Numbered from the stretch's first letter, positions 34,201 through 42,546 are shown. The stretch: 64,000 bases of DNA from Anaerolineales bacterium UBA2181 (GCA_002328075.1 DCVT01000006.1:1-64000); one strand, 5' to 3'. Notes: generated by a model not told the origin, from the sequence alone. Translations and numbers: made by a program.

Positions 34201-34963
34201 CAATGAGTACTATGCGCAAGCACACAGCTTGAGCCCCCAAAACGCGGTCATTCTGAATGAATGGTCGCTCTTGCTGGCCGGGCTGCTCGGCGATTGCGAG
34301 GGAGCGTTGGTCAAGCTGGACCAATCGCTGGCCATCGATCCGCTGTACTCGACCACCTATCTGAACCGGGGCAACGTCGCCCTCACCTGCGGTGACCGCG
34401 CCCAGGAGACAGAGACCCGGCAGCGCTACTACCAGATTGCCCGCGACTCCTATTCCCAGCCCTTGATGGTGGCCAATTGCGACCTGCAGGCGTTTACTGC
34501 ATTGGGATACGCCGAGAACCAACTGGGCAACGTCGACGGCGCGATCCAGGCCAATCTGGCTGGTCTGGCGTGCGTCCCGGATCCTATCGCCTCACGGACT
34601 CTGCAGCTGCACCGCAACCTGGCCATCCTGTACTCGCAAAAGGGCGACCCCGAGAACGCCTTGACGCACGCCCAACTGACAGGCCAGGCGGCCGGGAACA
34701 ACATCAGCTCCCTGCTGGATGCCGCCCGGTTGCTCATCCAGTTGGGTGCGCTGCCAGATGCTTACGCGGTGGCGCAACGCGTGACCGAACTTGCCCCAAC
34801 GAATTGGAGCCAACTCCGCGAGTTGGCGATCATCTACAGCCAGATTGGCCGCCCGGCCGATGGCTTGGCAGTGGCTGCCACCGCGCTAGAGCTGGCCCCG
34901 GAGGAGCAAAAGACGGCCATTCAGGACCTCATCGCCGCGCTCCAGGCACAGGTATCGCAGTAA
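31247..34963 (+). CDS. O-antigen ligase/polymerase-like membrane protein with C-terminal TPR domain
   Basis: The 1238-residue protein has a large polytopic N-terminal part (about 12 or more helices between residues 15 and 860). It contains SITPAVSFIGSYQRLQGTYTT, LYGLIQRYGLDPLPW, LFSQSRGPLLGLLAG and a loop with RSHNETFDALAITGLLGL. These are characteristic of the Wzy_C/O-antigen ligase family (glycan polymerase or ligase with a catalytic extracytoplasmic loop). From about residue 880 it carries tetratricopeptide-like helical pairs (LAIAEYNHALELAPNEDFYYLWLG, ANEYYAQAHSLSPQNAVILNEW). A basic linker near 640-665 separates two membrane blocks. It is much longer than typical ligases (about 400). Confidence 0.8.
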   Translation: MPSKLSRYCEAVLEAGWIGAVVLVPLFFNVYSSRVFEPDKLTLLRSITLAMLVAWLAKVVDGREWKRWGSARALWRYPMAGPIMALAGVYLLTTALSITPAVSFIGSYQRLQGTYTTLSYLVAFAMMVLHLRTKAQVDRLVSTIIIASVPVSLYGLIQRYGLDPLPWGGDVTQRIASNMGNAIFVSAYLIMVIPLLLGRIVDAFSSILTDEQLSWADVIRASIYIFITAVHGLAVLFSQSRGPLLGLLAGVFTFALVLLVRLRDGHPARERLRLQEVGVAIGVMLAIDLAGFGLLYLFGLLATGQGWISVESAALSVPAYRSALVGALGFVGAVAGGLAGIVILAAIRKGWRWLWLDLILQAALVGGFLVLFNVPKSPISDWRTLPYIGRIGTALDLDANTAKVRTYIWQGVVEMVTPHEPLEFPDNRQDPFNAIRPLVGYGPESMYVSYNRFYVPELAHHEKRNASPDRSHNETFDALAITGLLGLVVWQTVYGSLIYFGLQWLGIIRTRMDRWWFFGLVLGVGIASAVLFWRWQGIELVGVAFPFGQLAGLLAYLAYHALFSRPAEVGQAGAPNVVLLAALLAAVVGHFAEIHFGIAIAATRTYFFAYAALAVVLGHALPQAFARAQQAAAAAQDQPAGKAQSKGKRRVAVRAAVPANRSSWFKQILAGALVMGLVLGTLGYEFVGNPDRGSQQEIRSTGAILWGSLTQNPKQDFATTYATLGLMLLTAVLGATLVVCEADKSDHRDRRGRDAWRGLGMYLGVALAIGLLYMTFQAGQLRFLALGAGATQENTLLERIRIAATATAGLLGYFYFFVFAMMAALGLVLAIGRPSSNRWGSMPAWLSLLGGPAVAILLILNTNFNLIAADIVYKQADPWDKRASQEQSADLWQLAIAEYNHALELAPNEDFYYLWLGRAYLEQSSVIQDAVAQQRLMEVAREKLLQARNISPLNTDHSANLARLHTRWAEIASSDVERTTKANQANEYYAQAHSLSPQNAVILNEWSLLLAGLLGDCEGALVKLDQSLAIDPLYSTTYLNRGNVALTCGDRAQETETRQRYYQIARDSYSQPLMVANCDLQAFTALGYAENQLGNVDGAIQANLAGLACVPDPIASRTLQLHRNLAILYSQKGDPENALTHAQLTGQAAGNNISSLLDAARLLIQLGALPDAYAVAQRVTELAPTNWSQLRELAIIYSQIGRPADGLAVAATALELAPEEQKTAIQDLIAALQAQVSQ

Positions 34964-34978
34964 AGCGGGCAGGACCAG

Positions 34979-36034
34979 ATGGACACGACACTCTTCTTTT
35001 TTGTGCTGGCGTTGAGCGCCACGCTGGCAGCCACCCCGGTTGTCCGCCGTGTTGCCCGGCGCATCGGGTTCCTGGATCGCCCGGCAGCCCGCAAGCTGCA
35101 AAAGAACCCCATCCCGCTGATGGGAGGAGTCGCCATCAGCGCAGCAGTCATCCTGGCCATGTTTTTCGCCGGTTACCGTTTTTGGCCGGAGCTCGGGTCC
35201 ATCCTCGGAGGCGCAGCTCTGCTCTCCATCCTGGGTCTGTGGGATGATCGGGTCGACCTGCCGGCTTTGGCCAAATTGGCCGGTCAGATCCTGGTTACCG
35301 CCGGCTTGATTGCGACCGGCGTCCAGGTCAATTTGGGTTGGCTGCCGGCGTGGGCGAACGTGCTCCTCACCATCGGTTGGGTGGTCGGGATCAGCAACGC
35401 AATCAACTTTCTGGACAACATGGACGGGTTGGCCGGCGGGATCTCGGCGGTGGCGGCCGGGTACCTGATGGTGATTGCTGCCATGAACGGGCAGTACCTG
35501 GTCTCCTCGTTTGCGGCCGCGGTTTTCGGCGCCTGCCTGGGTTTCCTGGTTTTCAACTCCCGCCCGGCCAGCATTTTCATGGGCGATTCGGGCTCGCTGT
35601 TTCTCGGGTTCATCCTGGCGGCCATCGGCATCAAGTTGCGTTTCCCAACCAATGTGAACACGGTGACCTGGATGGTGCCGGTGCTGGTGTTGGGTGTGCC
35701 GTTGTTCGACACGACGCTGGTCACCATCTCCCGCATCCGGCGCGGCGTCAATCCCTTTACCACCGCGGGCAAGGACCACACGTCACACCGCCTGGCAGAC
35801 CGTGGCATGACCCACCGAGAAGCGGTCTTTGCCCTCTATCTGGCAGGCTGCTTTCTGGGTCTACTCGCGATATTCGTGATGCAGGCTGCATTGCGCGAGG
35901 CGTACGTCGTAGCCGGAGGCATCGCTCTGTTGTGCGCCTACGCTTTGTGGCAGCTCGAGTTCAAATCAGCAAGGAAACACGATGACAAGACGCAAAATCC
36001 CCCGATCTCAGGTGCGTCAATACCAGACGCTTAG
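34979..36034 (+). CDS. Undecaprenyl-phosphate sugar-1-phosphate transferase (WecA/TagO family)
   Basis: The 351-residue, roughly 11-helix protein has DRPAARKLQKNPIPLMGG, LGLWDDRVDL (catalytic Asp pair), NAINFLDNMDGLAGG, FMGDSGSLFLG and the HTSHRLADRG histidine motif, which marks the WecA/TagO branch over MraY. It transfers GlcNAc-1-P (or a similar sugar phosphate) to undecaprenyl phosphate, initiating the glycan. It starts 15 nt after the ligase gene and overlaps the next gene by 53 nt. Confidence 0.9.
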   Translation: MDTTLFFFVLALSATLAATPVVRRVARRIGFLDRPAARKLQKNPIPLMGGVAISAAVILAMFFAGYRFWPELGSILGGAALLSILGLWDDRVDLPALAKLAGQILVTAGLIATGVQVNLGWLPAWANVLLTIGWVVGISNAINFLDNMDGLAGGISAVAAGYLMVIAAMNGQYLVSSFAAAVFGACLGFLVFNSRPASIFMGDSGSLFLGFILAAIGIKLRFPTNVNTVTWMVPVLVLGVPLFDTTLVTISRIRRGVNPFTTAGKDHTSHRLADRGMTHREAVFALYLAGCFLGLLAIFVMQAALREAYVVAGGIALLCAYALWQLEFKSARKHDDKTQNPPISGASIPDA

Positions 36035-36740
36035 CCGGGCCGAACTCCAGAAGCAGCAGCAGAAAAAGCGTGTGCCTTGGCGGCCCATCGCCGGTGTAGT
36101 GGCGCTGGTCGTTGTTGCGGTGGTGGTATTGCTGCTGACCAATCGGCCGCAAACCGAGGAGTTGGCCGAATACCCGTTGACTGACAGGCCTTTGGCTGAC
36201 GTTCTCCCACCGGAAAGAAACGGCTATTATGCTGCCGCCCCCGAGATGCAGATCGATACCGCGCACGATTATCAGGCGCTCATCACCACCGCCAAAGGCG
36301 AGATGCTCCTGGACCTGTTTGAAAAGGAATCTCCCATCACGGTGAACAACTTTGTCTTCCTGGCGCGGCAAGGCTTTTACGACGGTGTGACTTTTCATCG
36401 CGTTTTGGATGGTTTCATGGCGCAGGGGGGCGACCCCACCGGATCTGGCTCCGGCGGACCGGGCTACCAGTTCCAGGATGAGATGAGCAACGGGCTCTCC
36501 TTTGACCGGGCCGGCCTATTGGCCATGGCCAACGCCGGCGCAAACACCAACGGTAGCCAGTTCTTTATCACCTTTGCTCCGGTCACCTACCTGGACGGAG
36601 CCCATACGATTTTCGGTGAGGTGATCCAGGGCGCCGAGGTACTGGATTCGCTCACCCGGCGGGATCCGCAGGCCGGTCCGAATTTCGGTGGGGACCCCAT
36701 CGAGAGGATCACCATCCTGGAAAACGGCGAACCGTCCTGA
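35982..36740 (+). CDS. Membrane-anchored peptidyl-prolyl cis-trans isomerase (cyclophilin)
   Basis: The 252-residue protein has a basic Gln-rich N-terminus, one helix (about 35-54, IAGVVALVVVAVVVLLL) and a short linker. A bacterial cyclophilin domain (about 95-250) follows, with ESPITVNNFVFLARQGFYDG, FHRVLDGFMAQGGDPTG (catalytic Arg), LLAMANAGANTNGSQFFIT and YLDGAHTIFGEV. It should fold proteins on the outer face of the membrane. The ATG lies within the end of the wecA-like gene. Confidence 0.92.
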   Translation: MTRRKIPRSQVRQYQTLSRAELQKQQQKKRVPWRPIAGVVALVVVAVVVLLLTNRPQTEELAEYPLTDRPLADVLPPERNGYYAAAPEMQIDTAHDYQALITTAKGEMLLDLFEKESPITVNNFVFLARQGFYDGVTFHRVLDGFMAQGGDPTGSGSGGPGYQFQDEMSNGLSFDRAGLLAMANAGANTNGSQFFITFAPVTYLDGAHTIFGEVIQGAEVLDSLTRRDPQAGPNFGGDPIERITILENGEPS

Positions 36741-36753
36741 TCCCGAACCCTGC

Positions 36754-37407
36754 ATGGACGATCCACCAACCATCGAGGGCAGCTCATCGCGGTGGTCGTC
36801 TGTCGGCCGCGCAGCCGGTCTGGTGCTGGTCGTGGCCATCAGCGTCACCATCTTTCTGCTGCGCGACCAGGTTGAGGAGCTCAAGGCGCTCGGGTACCTG
36901 GGCGCTTTTGCCGTCATGCTCCTGGGAAACGCCACGGTGATTCTGCCGGCGCCCGGGCTCACCATCGTCTTTGCGCTGGGTGCGGCGTTGGACCCGCTTG
37001 CCCTGGGCATTGCGTCGGGTGCAGGCGCAGCGCTGGGCGAGTTGACCGGGTACGTGGCCGGCCTCAGCGGCCGCTCGGTGGTCCAGAACCGGGCGCTTTA
37101 TAAGCGATTCGAACATTGGATGGATCGGTTCGGCCCGGCGGCGCTTTTCCTGCTGGCCACCTTTCCCAATCCATTCTTTGATGTGGCAGGCCTGGCAGCG
37201 GGCGCCCTTCGCTACCCCTGGTGGCGGTTCCTGTTGCTGGCCTGGGCCGGCAAGACCGTGCAGGGTATCCTGATAGCCTATGCCGGCGCCGCATCCGCCG
37301 GTTGGGTGCTGGAGTGGCTCAGCGGTTTGATGGGCGCGTCGGAGACCGGAGCCCTCATGGCAGTGTTATGGGGTGGTGGACACGTCCGGCCGCCTGTGGT
37401 ACACTGA
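36754..37407 (+). CDS. VTT-domain (DedA/TVP38-like) membrane protein
   Basis: The 217-residue protein has about five hydrophobic segments and the re-entrant VTT core: LGNATVILPAPGLTIVFALGAALDPLALG, ASGAGAALGELTGYVAG and FPNPFFDVAGLAAGALRYPWWRF. Family members act in lipid (for example undecaprenyl phosphate) transport across the membrane, so a place beside the wecA-like gene is suggestive. ATG 36754 is 13 nt after the cyclophilin stop; the frame extends upstream as a shadow. Confidence 0.78.
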   Translation: MDDPPTIEGSSSRWSSVGRAAGLVLVVAISVTIFLLRDQVEELKALGYLGAFAVMLLGNATVILPAPGLTIVFALGAALDPLALGIASGAGAALGELTGYVAGLSGRSVVQNRALYKRFEHWMDRFGPAALFLLATFPNPFFDVAGLAAGALRYPWWRFLLLAWAGKTVQGILIAYAGAASAGWVLEWLSGLMGASETGALMAVLWGGGHVRPPVVH

Positions 37408-37444
37408 GATCGGCGCCCAGGATCACGAGACCGAGAAGAGTGCC

Positions 37445-37825
37445 GTGGCTGTCAGGCCCAGGAAGATCATCTGTATCGAAGATGAACCGGAGATGATAGA
37501 CTTGATCCGGGTCATCCTGAGCCATGATGGGCATCAGGTGATCGGAGCCATTGGTGGGCGGGCCGGGCTGGAGGCAATGCGCGCCGACAAACCGGACCTG
37601 GTCGTCCTGGACCTGATGATGCCGGACATGGATGGCTGGCAAGCGCACCGGCAGATGATGGCCGACGAGGAGCTCAAGACGATACCCGTGGTCGTGGTCA
37701 CAGCCAAAGCCCAATCCATTGACAGGGTGCTGGGACTTCACGTCGCCGAGGTCGATGACTATATCACCAAGCCTTTTGGTCCTGACGAGCTGCGCAAAAG
37801 CGTGGCCCGTATCCTGGGCCGTTGA
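37445..37825 (+). CDS. Single-domain response regulator (CheY-like)
   Basis: The roughly 126-residue protein is one receiver domain: IICIEDEPEMIDLI (acidic pocket), the phospho-acceptor Asp in LVVLDLMMPDMDGW, VVVVTAKAQ (Thr switch) and YITKPFGPDEL (Lys). There is no output domain. GTG 37445 is preferred because residues from the earlier frame start (37373) lack homology and would overlap the VTT gene. A partner kinase is not adjacent; the histidine kinase at 58.1 kb is the only one seen in the window. Confidence 0.85.
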   Translation: MAVRPRKIICIEDEPEMIDLIRVILSHDGHQVIGAIGGRAGLEAMRADKPDLVVLDLMMPDMDGWQAHRQMMADEELKTIPVVVVTAKAQSIDRVLGLHVAEVDDYITKPFGPDELRKSVARILGR

Positions 37826-37921
37826 CTCCTGCCGCTGGAGCCAGTCAGGCGGCAACGCCGGTTGGAGCGCCCGTTGCCCGGAGCGAGGTCGGCCGGATTG
37901 ACCCGGTGGGTGAGCGACCGG

Positions 37922-38293
37922 ATGCGTCACGTGGCGGTGCGCGAACTCGGCGGGGGGCGGGTGTTGCTTCAGGCTCGCTGGTGTGACCGATTTGCCTGCC
38001 GGTTGCGCGGCCTGACCTTTCGGCGTGCTTTGCACCCCGATGAGGGTCTGGTGTTGGTGGAATCTCGGGAGAGCCGCAATGGCGCGGCGATTCACATGTT
38101 GTTTGTGTTTTTCCCGATCGGCGTGCTCTGGGCCGACTCGAACGGTCAGGTAGTGGACCTGCAGACAGCGCAACCGTTTCGGCCGCTGTACCGTCCGCGG
38201 TCGCCTGCTCGCTACATCGTGGAGGGTCCCATTCATCTCTTGGAGAAAATCCAAATAGGTGACCGAATCTCGTTTGAGCCCATCGCTGGGTAG
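37922..38293 (+). CDS. DUF192 family protein
   Basis: The roughly 123-residue protein has the DUF192 beta-rich core: ARWCDRFACRLRGLTFRR, EGLVLVESRESRNGAAIHMLFVFFPIGVLWADSNG (split here as two adjacent strands) and ARYIVEGPIHLLEKIQIGDRI. The family function is unknown. The frame opens earlier (TTG 37862); ATG 37922 lies close to the conserved start. It overlaps the next gene by 35 nt. Confidence 0.78.
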   Translation: MRHVAVRELGGGRVLLQARWCDRFACRLRGLTFRRALHPDEGLVLVESRESRNGAAIHMLFVFFPIGVLWADSNGQVVDLQTAQPFRPLYRPRSPARYIVEGPIHLLEKIQIGDRISFEPIAG

Positions 38294-39713
38294 GCAGATT
38301 TCGGTCTGGGCAGGTGGAGCAGCCCTGCTGATGGCCACCGTTTTCTGGAGGCCGGTTGCGGCTGCTCCGTCGCAGCCGATTGCCGCACCCACCCCGCAGG
38401 TCACCCCAACGCCGGCTTGGATCTATGTGGTGCAGAGCGGAGACACGCTGTACGACATTGCCCAACGGCACGGGCTTTCCTGGGATCTTTTGGCCGCGGC
38501 CAACGATTTGGCGGATCCGTATCTGCTCACGCCCGGTCAGCAACTGATCATCCCCCCTGTTCCCGAGCAGCCCTTGCCGGGCATCGTACACCAGGTCCTG
38601 CCTGGCGATACGCTGAAATCGATCAGCCTTCGATACGGTGTTTCGCAGTTTGATCTGATCCAGGACAACCACCTTCTCCGGCCCGATCACCTGGTAATCG
38701 GCCAGCCAGTGTCGGTCGCGGTTGCGGCCGATTCGCCGCCCCTGTATGGCGACACGCACATGATCTGCGATTCGGAGACGTTGGTTGGTATAGCGGTTGA
38801 ACACAACACTTCCATGTGGCTACTGGCCACCGTGAACGAGCTGTCGCGCCCATTTTACGCGTCAAACGCTAGCCGAATGTGGATCCCCGGACAGGACGGG
38901 GTCTTTGTGGACTGGGCCCTTCCCGTCGATCATCTAGCGCTGCATGGGACGCCTGCGATCCAGGGCGGCACGATTTCGGTGCAAATCAGCGTCAGCCAAC
39001 CGATGACGCTGGCCGGCAGCCTTTTTGGGCAGCAGCTCAATCTGTTTCCCACAGAGACCGGCATGGCAGCGGTGGTGGGAGTCGATGCGATGGCCGATCC
39101 CGGCCTGCATACGCTGGCAATTACCGTCTCGACGGCCGGCGGCGTTGACGCCGCCTACTCCCAACCCATACCGCTCGAGCCGGGCGAATTCGTCAGCGAG
39201 GATATTGTGGTGGATGCCACGGTTGCGGCAGCCATTACACCCGACGTAGCCGAGGCAGAACTGGCATTGGTGAACGGGCTTTTTTCCAATTGGTCAGCGT
39301 CGCGACGGTGGGAAGGTTCGTTTGCGCTGCCGGCCGCAGGAGACGTTACCTCGCGCTTCGGCACGCGCCGCACCTACAACGTCGCCCTCTCCAGCCCATA
39401 TCACACTGGGGTGGATCTGAGCTCGGCGAACGGTCTGCTGGTCACCGCACCGGCCGCGGGCATCGTCGTCTATACGGGCACGCTGACGGTGCGGGGCAAT
39501 GTCCTGGTGTTGGACCATGGTTGGGGCGTTCTGAGCGGCTACTGGCACCTGGCTCAGATAGAGGTGAATGTGGGTGATGAGGTCGCGCAGGGAGAGACCA
39601 TCGGTCAAATCGGCAGCAGCGGCCTGTCCACCGGTCCGCATCTCCACTGGGAGGTACGGGTCGGAACCGTGCCGGTGGATGGGTTACAATGGTTGCGTGA
39701 TTCGTTTCCGTGA
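38259..39713 (+). CDS. LysM-repeat M23 metallopeptidase (secreted cell-wall hydrolase-like)
   Basis: The 484-residue protein has a signal-like helix (about 14-36, ending VAAAPS) and a Thr/Pro linker. Two LysM motifs follow (YVVQSGDTLYDIAQRHGLSW; HQVLPGDTLKSISLRYGVSQ), with a third degenerate one (SETLVGIAVEHNTSMWLL), then a beta-rich middle. The C-terminal M23 domain has HTGVDLSSANG, GYWHLAQI and GLSTGPHLHWEV, giving the HxxxD...HxH zinc site of active enzymes. It probably trims peptidoglycan at the surface. GTG start at 38259. Confidence 0.9.
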   Translation: MTESRLSPSLGRQISVWAGGAALLMATVFWRPVAAAPSQPIAAPTPQVTPTPAWIYVVQSGDTLYDIAQRHGLSWDLLAAANDLADPYLLTPGQQLIIPPVPEQPLPGIVHQVLPGDTLKSISLRYGVSQFDLIQDNHLLRPDHLVIGQPVSVAVAADSPPLYGDTHMICDSETLVGIAVEHNTSMWLLATVNELSRPFYASNASRMWIPGQDGVFVDWALPVDHLALHGTPAIQGGTISVQISVSQPMTLAGSLFGQQLNLFPTETGMAAVVGVDAMADPGLHTLAITVSTAGGVDAAYSQPIPLEPGEFVSEDIVVDATVAAAITPDVAEAELALVNGLFSNWSASRRWEGSFALPAAGDVTSRFGTRRTYNVALSSPYHTGVDLSSANGLLVTAPAAGIVVYTGTLTVRGNVLVLDHGWGVLSGYWHLAQIEVNVGDEVAQGETIGQIGSSGLSTGPHLHWEVRVGTVPVDGLQWLRDSFP

Positions 39714-39750
39714 GCGCCCGGCGAAAGCGGGCTTGGATTAGGGAGGATAC

Positions 39751-40263
39751 ATGGGCACGTGGTTGGTCAGTCTTACGGTGTTGGTCGCTGCGATAATCCT
39801 GGCAGCGTTGGCTGCCTACCTGGGCGGCTGGCTTTACCAGCGCTCGACGCGCGGAGTCGACGAATGGAAGGCAATCCGCGAAGGGAATGCCGCGGTGGGC
39901 ATTACCATGGGGGCGGTGATCGTCGGCCTGGCAATCGTCATGCGGCCGGCGCTGGCCGGCACGTTGCCTCCGCTTAGCGGTCGGCTGGCGGCCGACCTGC
40001 CGGCTGCGGTGGCTACTGCCTTCGCCTTGGCCCTGGTGCTGCTGCGCTCGGTGATCGCTGTTATCCTGGGGAGCGTGGGAATTTGGTTTGCTGTGAAGTT
40101 ATTCAGCCGCTTGACGCGCGATGTGGACGAAGCGGCCGAGCTGGCGCGAGGCAACGTGGCGGTTGCGGTCATGATGGGTGCGGTTATCTTGGGCGTGTCC
40201 CTCCTGCTGGCACCGGTGTCGGATGTCATCGCCGACGCCATCGCGACCGTCGTTTTCCACTAG
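39751..40263 (+). CDS. DUF350 membrane protein with two internal repeats
   Basis: The 170-residue protein has four hydrophobic segments in two halves that repeat each other: DEWKAIREGNAAVGITMGAVIVGLAIVM and DEAAELARGNVAVAVMMGAVILGVSLLL. This is a tandem DUF350 protein of unknown function; homologs often sit with membrane stress or polyamine genes. GGGAGGA lies 6-7 nt before the ATG. The gene is 37 nt after the M23 peptidase. Confidence 0.8.
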   Translation: MGTWLVSLTVLVAAIILAALAAYLGGWLYQRSTRGVDEWKAIREGNAAVGITMGAVIVGLAIVMRPALAGTLPPLSGRLAADLPAAVATAFALALVLLRSVIAVILGSVGIWFAVKLFSRLTRDVDEAAELARGNVAVAVMMGAVILGVSLLLAPVSDVIADAIATVVFH

Positions 40264-40271
40264 TCGGGCGG

Positions 40272-40299
40272 TTGCCTACGCGTCAGGAATTGCTATAAT
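40272..40299 (+). promoter_or_regulatory. Promoter of the 40338-42421 gene pair
   Basis: TTGCCT (40272-40277), 16-nt spacer ending in TGC, TATAAT (40294-40299). The leader is about 32 nt and contains a GAGAAGGAGA ribosome-binding site. Confidence 0.7.
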
Positions 40300-40337
40300 C
40301 GTCGTTCATCATTGCATCGCTTGGGAGAAGGAGACTG

Positions 40338-41933
40338 GTGTTTCAACGCCTCACTCAAACTGAACAGTACTGGACCAAGGATTTCGCAATTGAGAGCGAG
40401 GACTTGGAACACGTCAACAACCGGCTGCTCGAGGAAGAACGCCCGCTCTCGATTGAGGAACTGGCCATGGCAGTCATGCGCCGGAGGGTCGACCAGGAGG
40501 AAAACGAGTTACGGCGGTCTTTGGGCAAGGGGACGGTCTACGACCCATCGGAACACTATGCGATAGGTGATACGCTCGTGTTTCCGGCGTTAGGGTTTGC
40601 GGTTGGCATCGTGTGTGCTGTGCGGAGCGGTTCGAACCCTGAATACGGGGAATTTGACGTGATTCAGGTAGAGTTCAAGCGCAACAATCGCAAGCGCGAA
40701 TTTGCCAGCGGACTTGCCAAGCCCCACGCACTCAGGGCCGCGACGCAAGCGTTGCTGCTTCCTCCCAAGGGTTTGCTTTCAGTCGAGGATCTGTGGCGTC
40801 AATACGGCAAGCTGGTGCGCCGCAAACTTGTCGGTGCACTGCGCCACCAGAGTGACCTGATCGAGATGTTTGGCCTCTGGTTTGTCAAAGGGTTGCTTAC
40901 CGAGGTGGGCGTCGGTTATCTGAATATCGCCGAGGCCATTCTGGACATTAACGGCGGCGGACCCATCTCCACCAGCGAGCTCCTCAAGGACCTGGGCCTG
41001 CCTCACGAATCAAGGGAAGAGCTGCTAGAGTACTCCCTGAACTATGCTCTGGCGCAGGACGAACGTTTCGACGAAGTAGGTGCAGCGGGCAAGGTGATGT
41101 GGTATCTGCGCCGGTTGGAACCGGCCGACGTGCTGTATCCACCGCGCCGCCTAGCCTACTCTGCGGTGCCGTACGACCGCAGCCTGTTGAACCTCAACCT
41201 GCGCAAGCTGGAGACCGAATTGGACGATGAATGGTCGGGCGGATGGGAACCGGCCGAAGAGCCGCGCGAGGTCACCTTTGTGCTGACCTATCCGCACTGG
41301 CGGCAGGGAACTCTTCCCCTTTCGTCGGTGATGGCCCCTCTCTTTCCGACCTCGTACGAGGCACCACGAATTCGGTGCACCCTCAGGGACAGCCATACGC
41401 AGGAGGAGATAGAAACCTGGGTTGTCTGGGAAGGTCGTTTTGTGTTTGGGCTCGGTGCCTGGTATCGGGCCAACGACCTGCCTATCGGTGCCTACCTGCA
41501 CCTTTCTCCCGGATCGGAACCAGGGGAAGCCGTTATCCGCTTCGGCACCCGCCGGTCCCAACGCGAGTGGGTTCGGGTTGCACAGGTGCAGAACGGTCAA
41601 CTCTTGTTTGGCATGCAGAAACGCAGTGTCGGTTGCGATTACGACGACATGATGATGATCCACATGGACGACCCGGTTTCGGCCGACGAGGTGTGGCTTC
41701 GAATCCAGGAACGAAGCTGGTCCCTGGCGGAAACCATGGTCCGCCTCTTCCCCGAATTGGCCAAGCTGAGTCCCCAGAGCACCGTACACGCCAAGACCCT
41801 TTACAGCGCGGTGAACATGGTTTATCGCTGCCCCCCGGGGCCGATTTTCGCCGAGTTGGTGAGGCAACCTTGCTTTGTGTCCATGGGCGAGAACTATTGG
41901 AAGTTCAACCCCAACCTGTGGTCTGGCGGATAG
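40338..41933 (+). CDS. Unrecognised 531-residue soluble protein
   Basis: I do not recognise a named family. The charged helical N-terminus (residues 1-60) leads into a beta-barrel-like segment (YAIGDTLVFPALGFAVGIV, VIQVEFKRNNRKREFASGL). A helical mid-region follows (LLSVEDLWRQYGKLVRRKLVGAL), then a beta-rich half, and the C-terminal TVHAKTLYSAVNMVYRCPPGPIF with a VSMGENYWKFNP strand. That ending resembles a HARE-type winged helix. There is no signal or membrane segment. GTG start with a good ribosome-binding site. It is probably co-transcribed with the next gene. Confidence 0.7.
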   Translation: MFQRLTQTEQYWTKDFAIESEDLEHVNNRLLEEERPLSIEELAMAVMRRRVDQEENELRRSLGKGTVYDPSEHYAIGDTLVFPALGFAVGIVCAVRSGSNPEYGEFDVIQVEFKRNNRKREFASGLAKPHALRAATQALLLPPKGLLSVEDLWRQYGKLVRRKLVGALRHQSDLIEMFGLWFVKGLLTEVGVGYLNIAEAILDINGGGPISTSELLKDLGLPHESREELLEYSLNYALAQDERFDEVGAAGKVMWYLRRLEPADVLYPPRRLAYSAVPYDRSLLNLNLRKLETELDDEWSGGWEPAEEPREVTFVLTYPHWRQGTLPLSSVMAPLFPTSYEAPRIRCTLRDSHTQEEIETWVVWEGRFVFGLGAWYRANDLPIGAYLHLSPGSEPGEAVIRFGTRRSQREWVRVAQVQNGQLLFGMQKRSVGCDYDDMMMIHMDDPVSADEVWLRIQERSWSLAETMVRLFPELAKLSPQSTVHAKTLYSAVNMVYRCPPGPIFAELVRQPCFVSMGENYWKFNPNLWSGG

Positions 41934-41953
41934 GGTTACCGAGGAGTCCAAGA

Positions 41954-42421
41954 ATGGCTTTGCACAAACCACCGACAGTCAAACCTGCAGCCACAGAAGA
42001 GAGGGTCATCCGGTACCACATTGATTATTCCTGGTGGGAGAAAACCGGGAGCGACCTGAGGTTGTTCCTGCGCAGCCACCTCTGTCCGATGCACCAGCAG
42101 CTGTTTGCGGAATTCGAGGGCGAAGATCAAGTTGACTGGATCGACCAGCAGACGGCCGAGGTTCGCCGGGTTGACGGGTTGGAGCATACGCTGCACGCGC
42201 ACTGCAGCCGGGAGACTGGTTACATCACACCCAACACGTCGCTGGTGAACGCGGTGTTCCGAGTCTTTCTGGCAAACGCAAACCAACCGCTCACTGCTGC
42301 CGAGCTGGCAGCTCGGATTGGGCGGTCAGTCGACACGGTGCAAGGTGCGCTGTCTGGCCGCACCATCTACAAAGGCATTGTCCCTTTGGCCGAAGAGGAC
42401 GACGTATTAGGGTCACAGTAG
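41954..42421 (+). CDS. Unrecognised 155-residue protein with C-terminal helix-turn-helix
   Basis: The N-terminal part (YHIDYSWWEKTGSDLRLFLRSHLC, WIDQQTAEVRRVDGLEHTL) is not recognised; one Cys-His pair per segment might bind metal. The C-terminal 50 residues, SLVNAVFRVFLANANQPLTAAELAARIGRS and VDTVQGALSGRTIYKGIVPL, look like a winged helix. The preceding 531-residue protein also ends in such a fold. ATG 41954 is 20 nt downstream of that gene; the longer open frame upstream is its shadow. Confidence 0.7.
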   Translation: MALHKPPTVKPAATEERVIRYHIDYSWWEKTGSDLRLFLRSHLCPMHQQLFAEFEGEDQVDWIDQQTAEVRRVDGLEHTLHAHCSRETGYITPNTSLVNAVFRVFLANANQPLTAAELAARIGRSVDTVQGALSGRTIYKGIVPLAEEDDVLGSQ

Positions 42422-42448
42422 CAGGTGTTGCACCCGCCTGCCCATGAT

Positions 42449-42521
<73 letters not shown>

Positions 42522-42546
42522 CTGTCCGCACTAGACGTTTCGCCTG

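Noticed and set aside
41231..41953. N-terminal extension of the 155-residue protein
   Set aside because: It is an Arg/Gly/Pro-rich shadow of the 531-residue gene; the ATG at 41954 follows that gene's stop.
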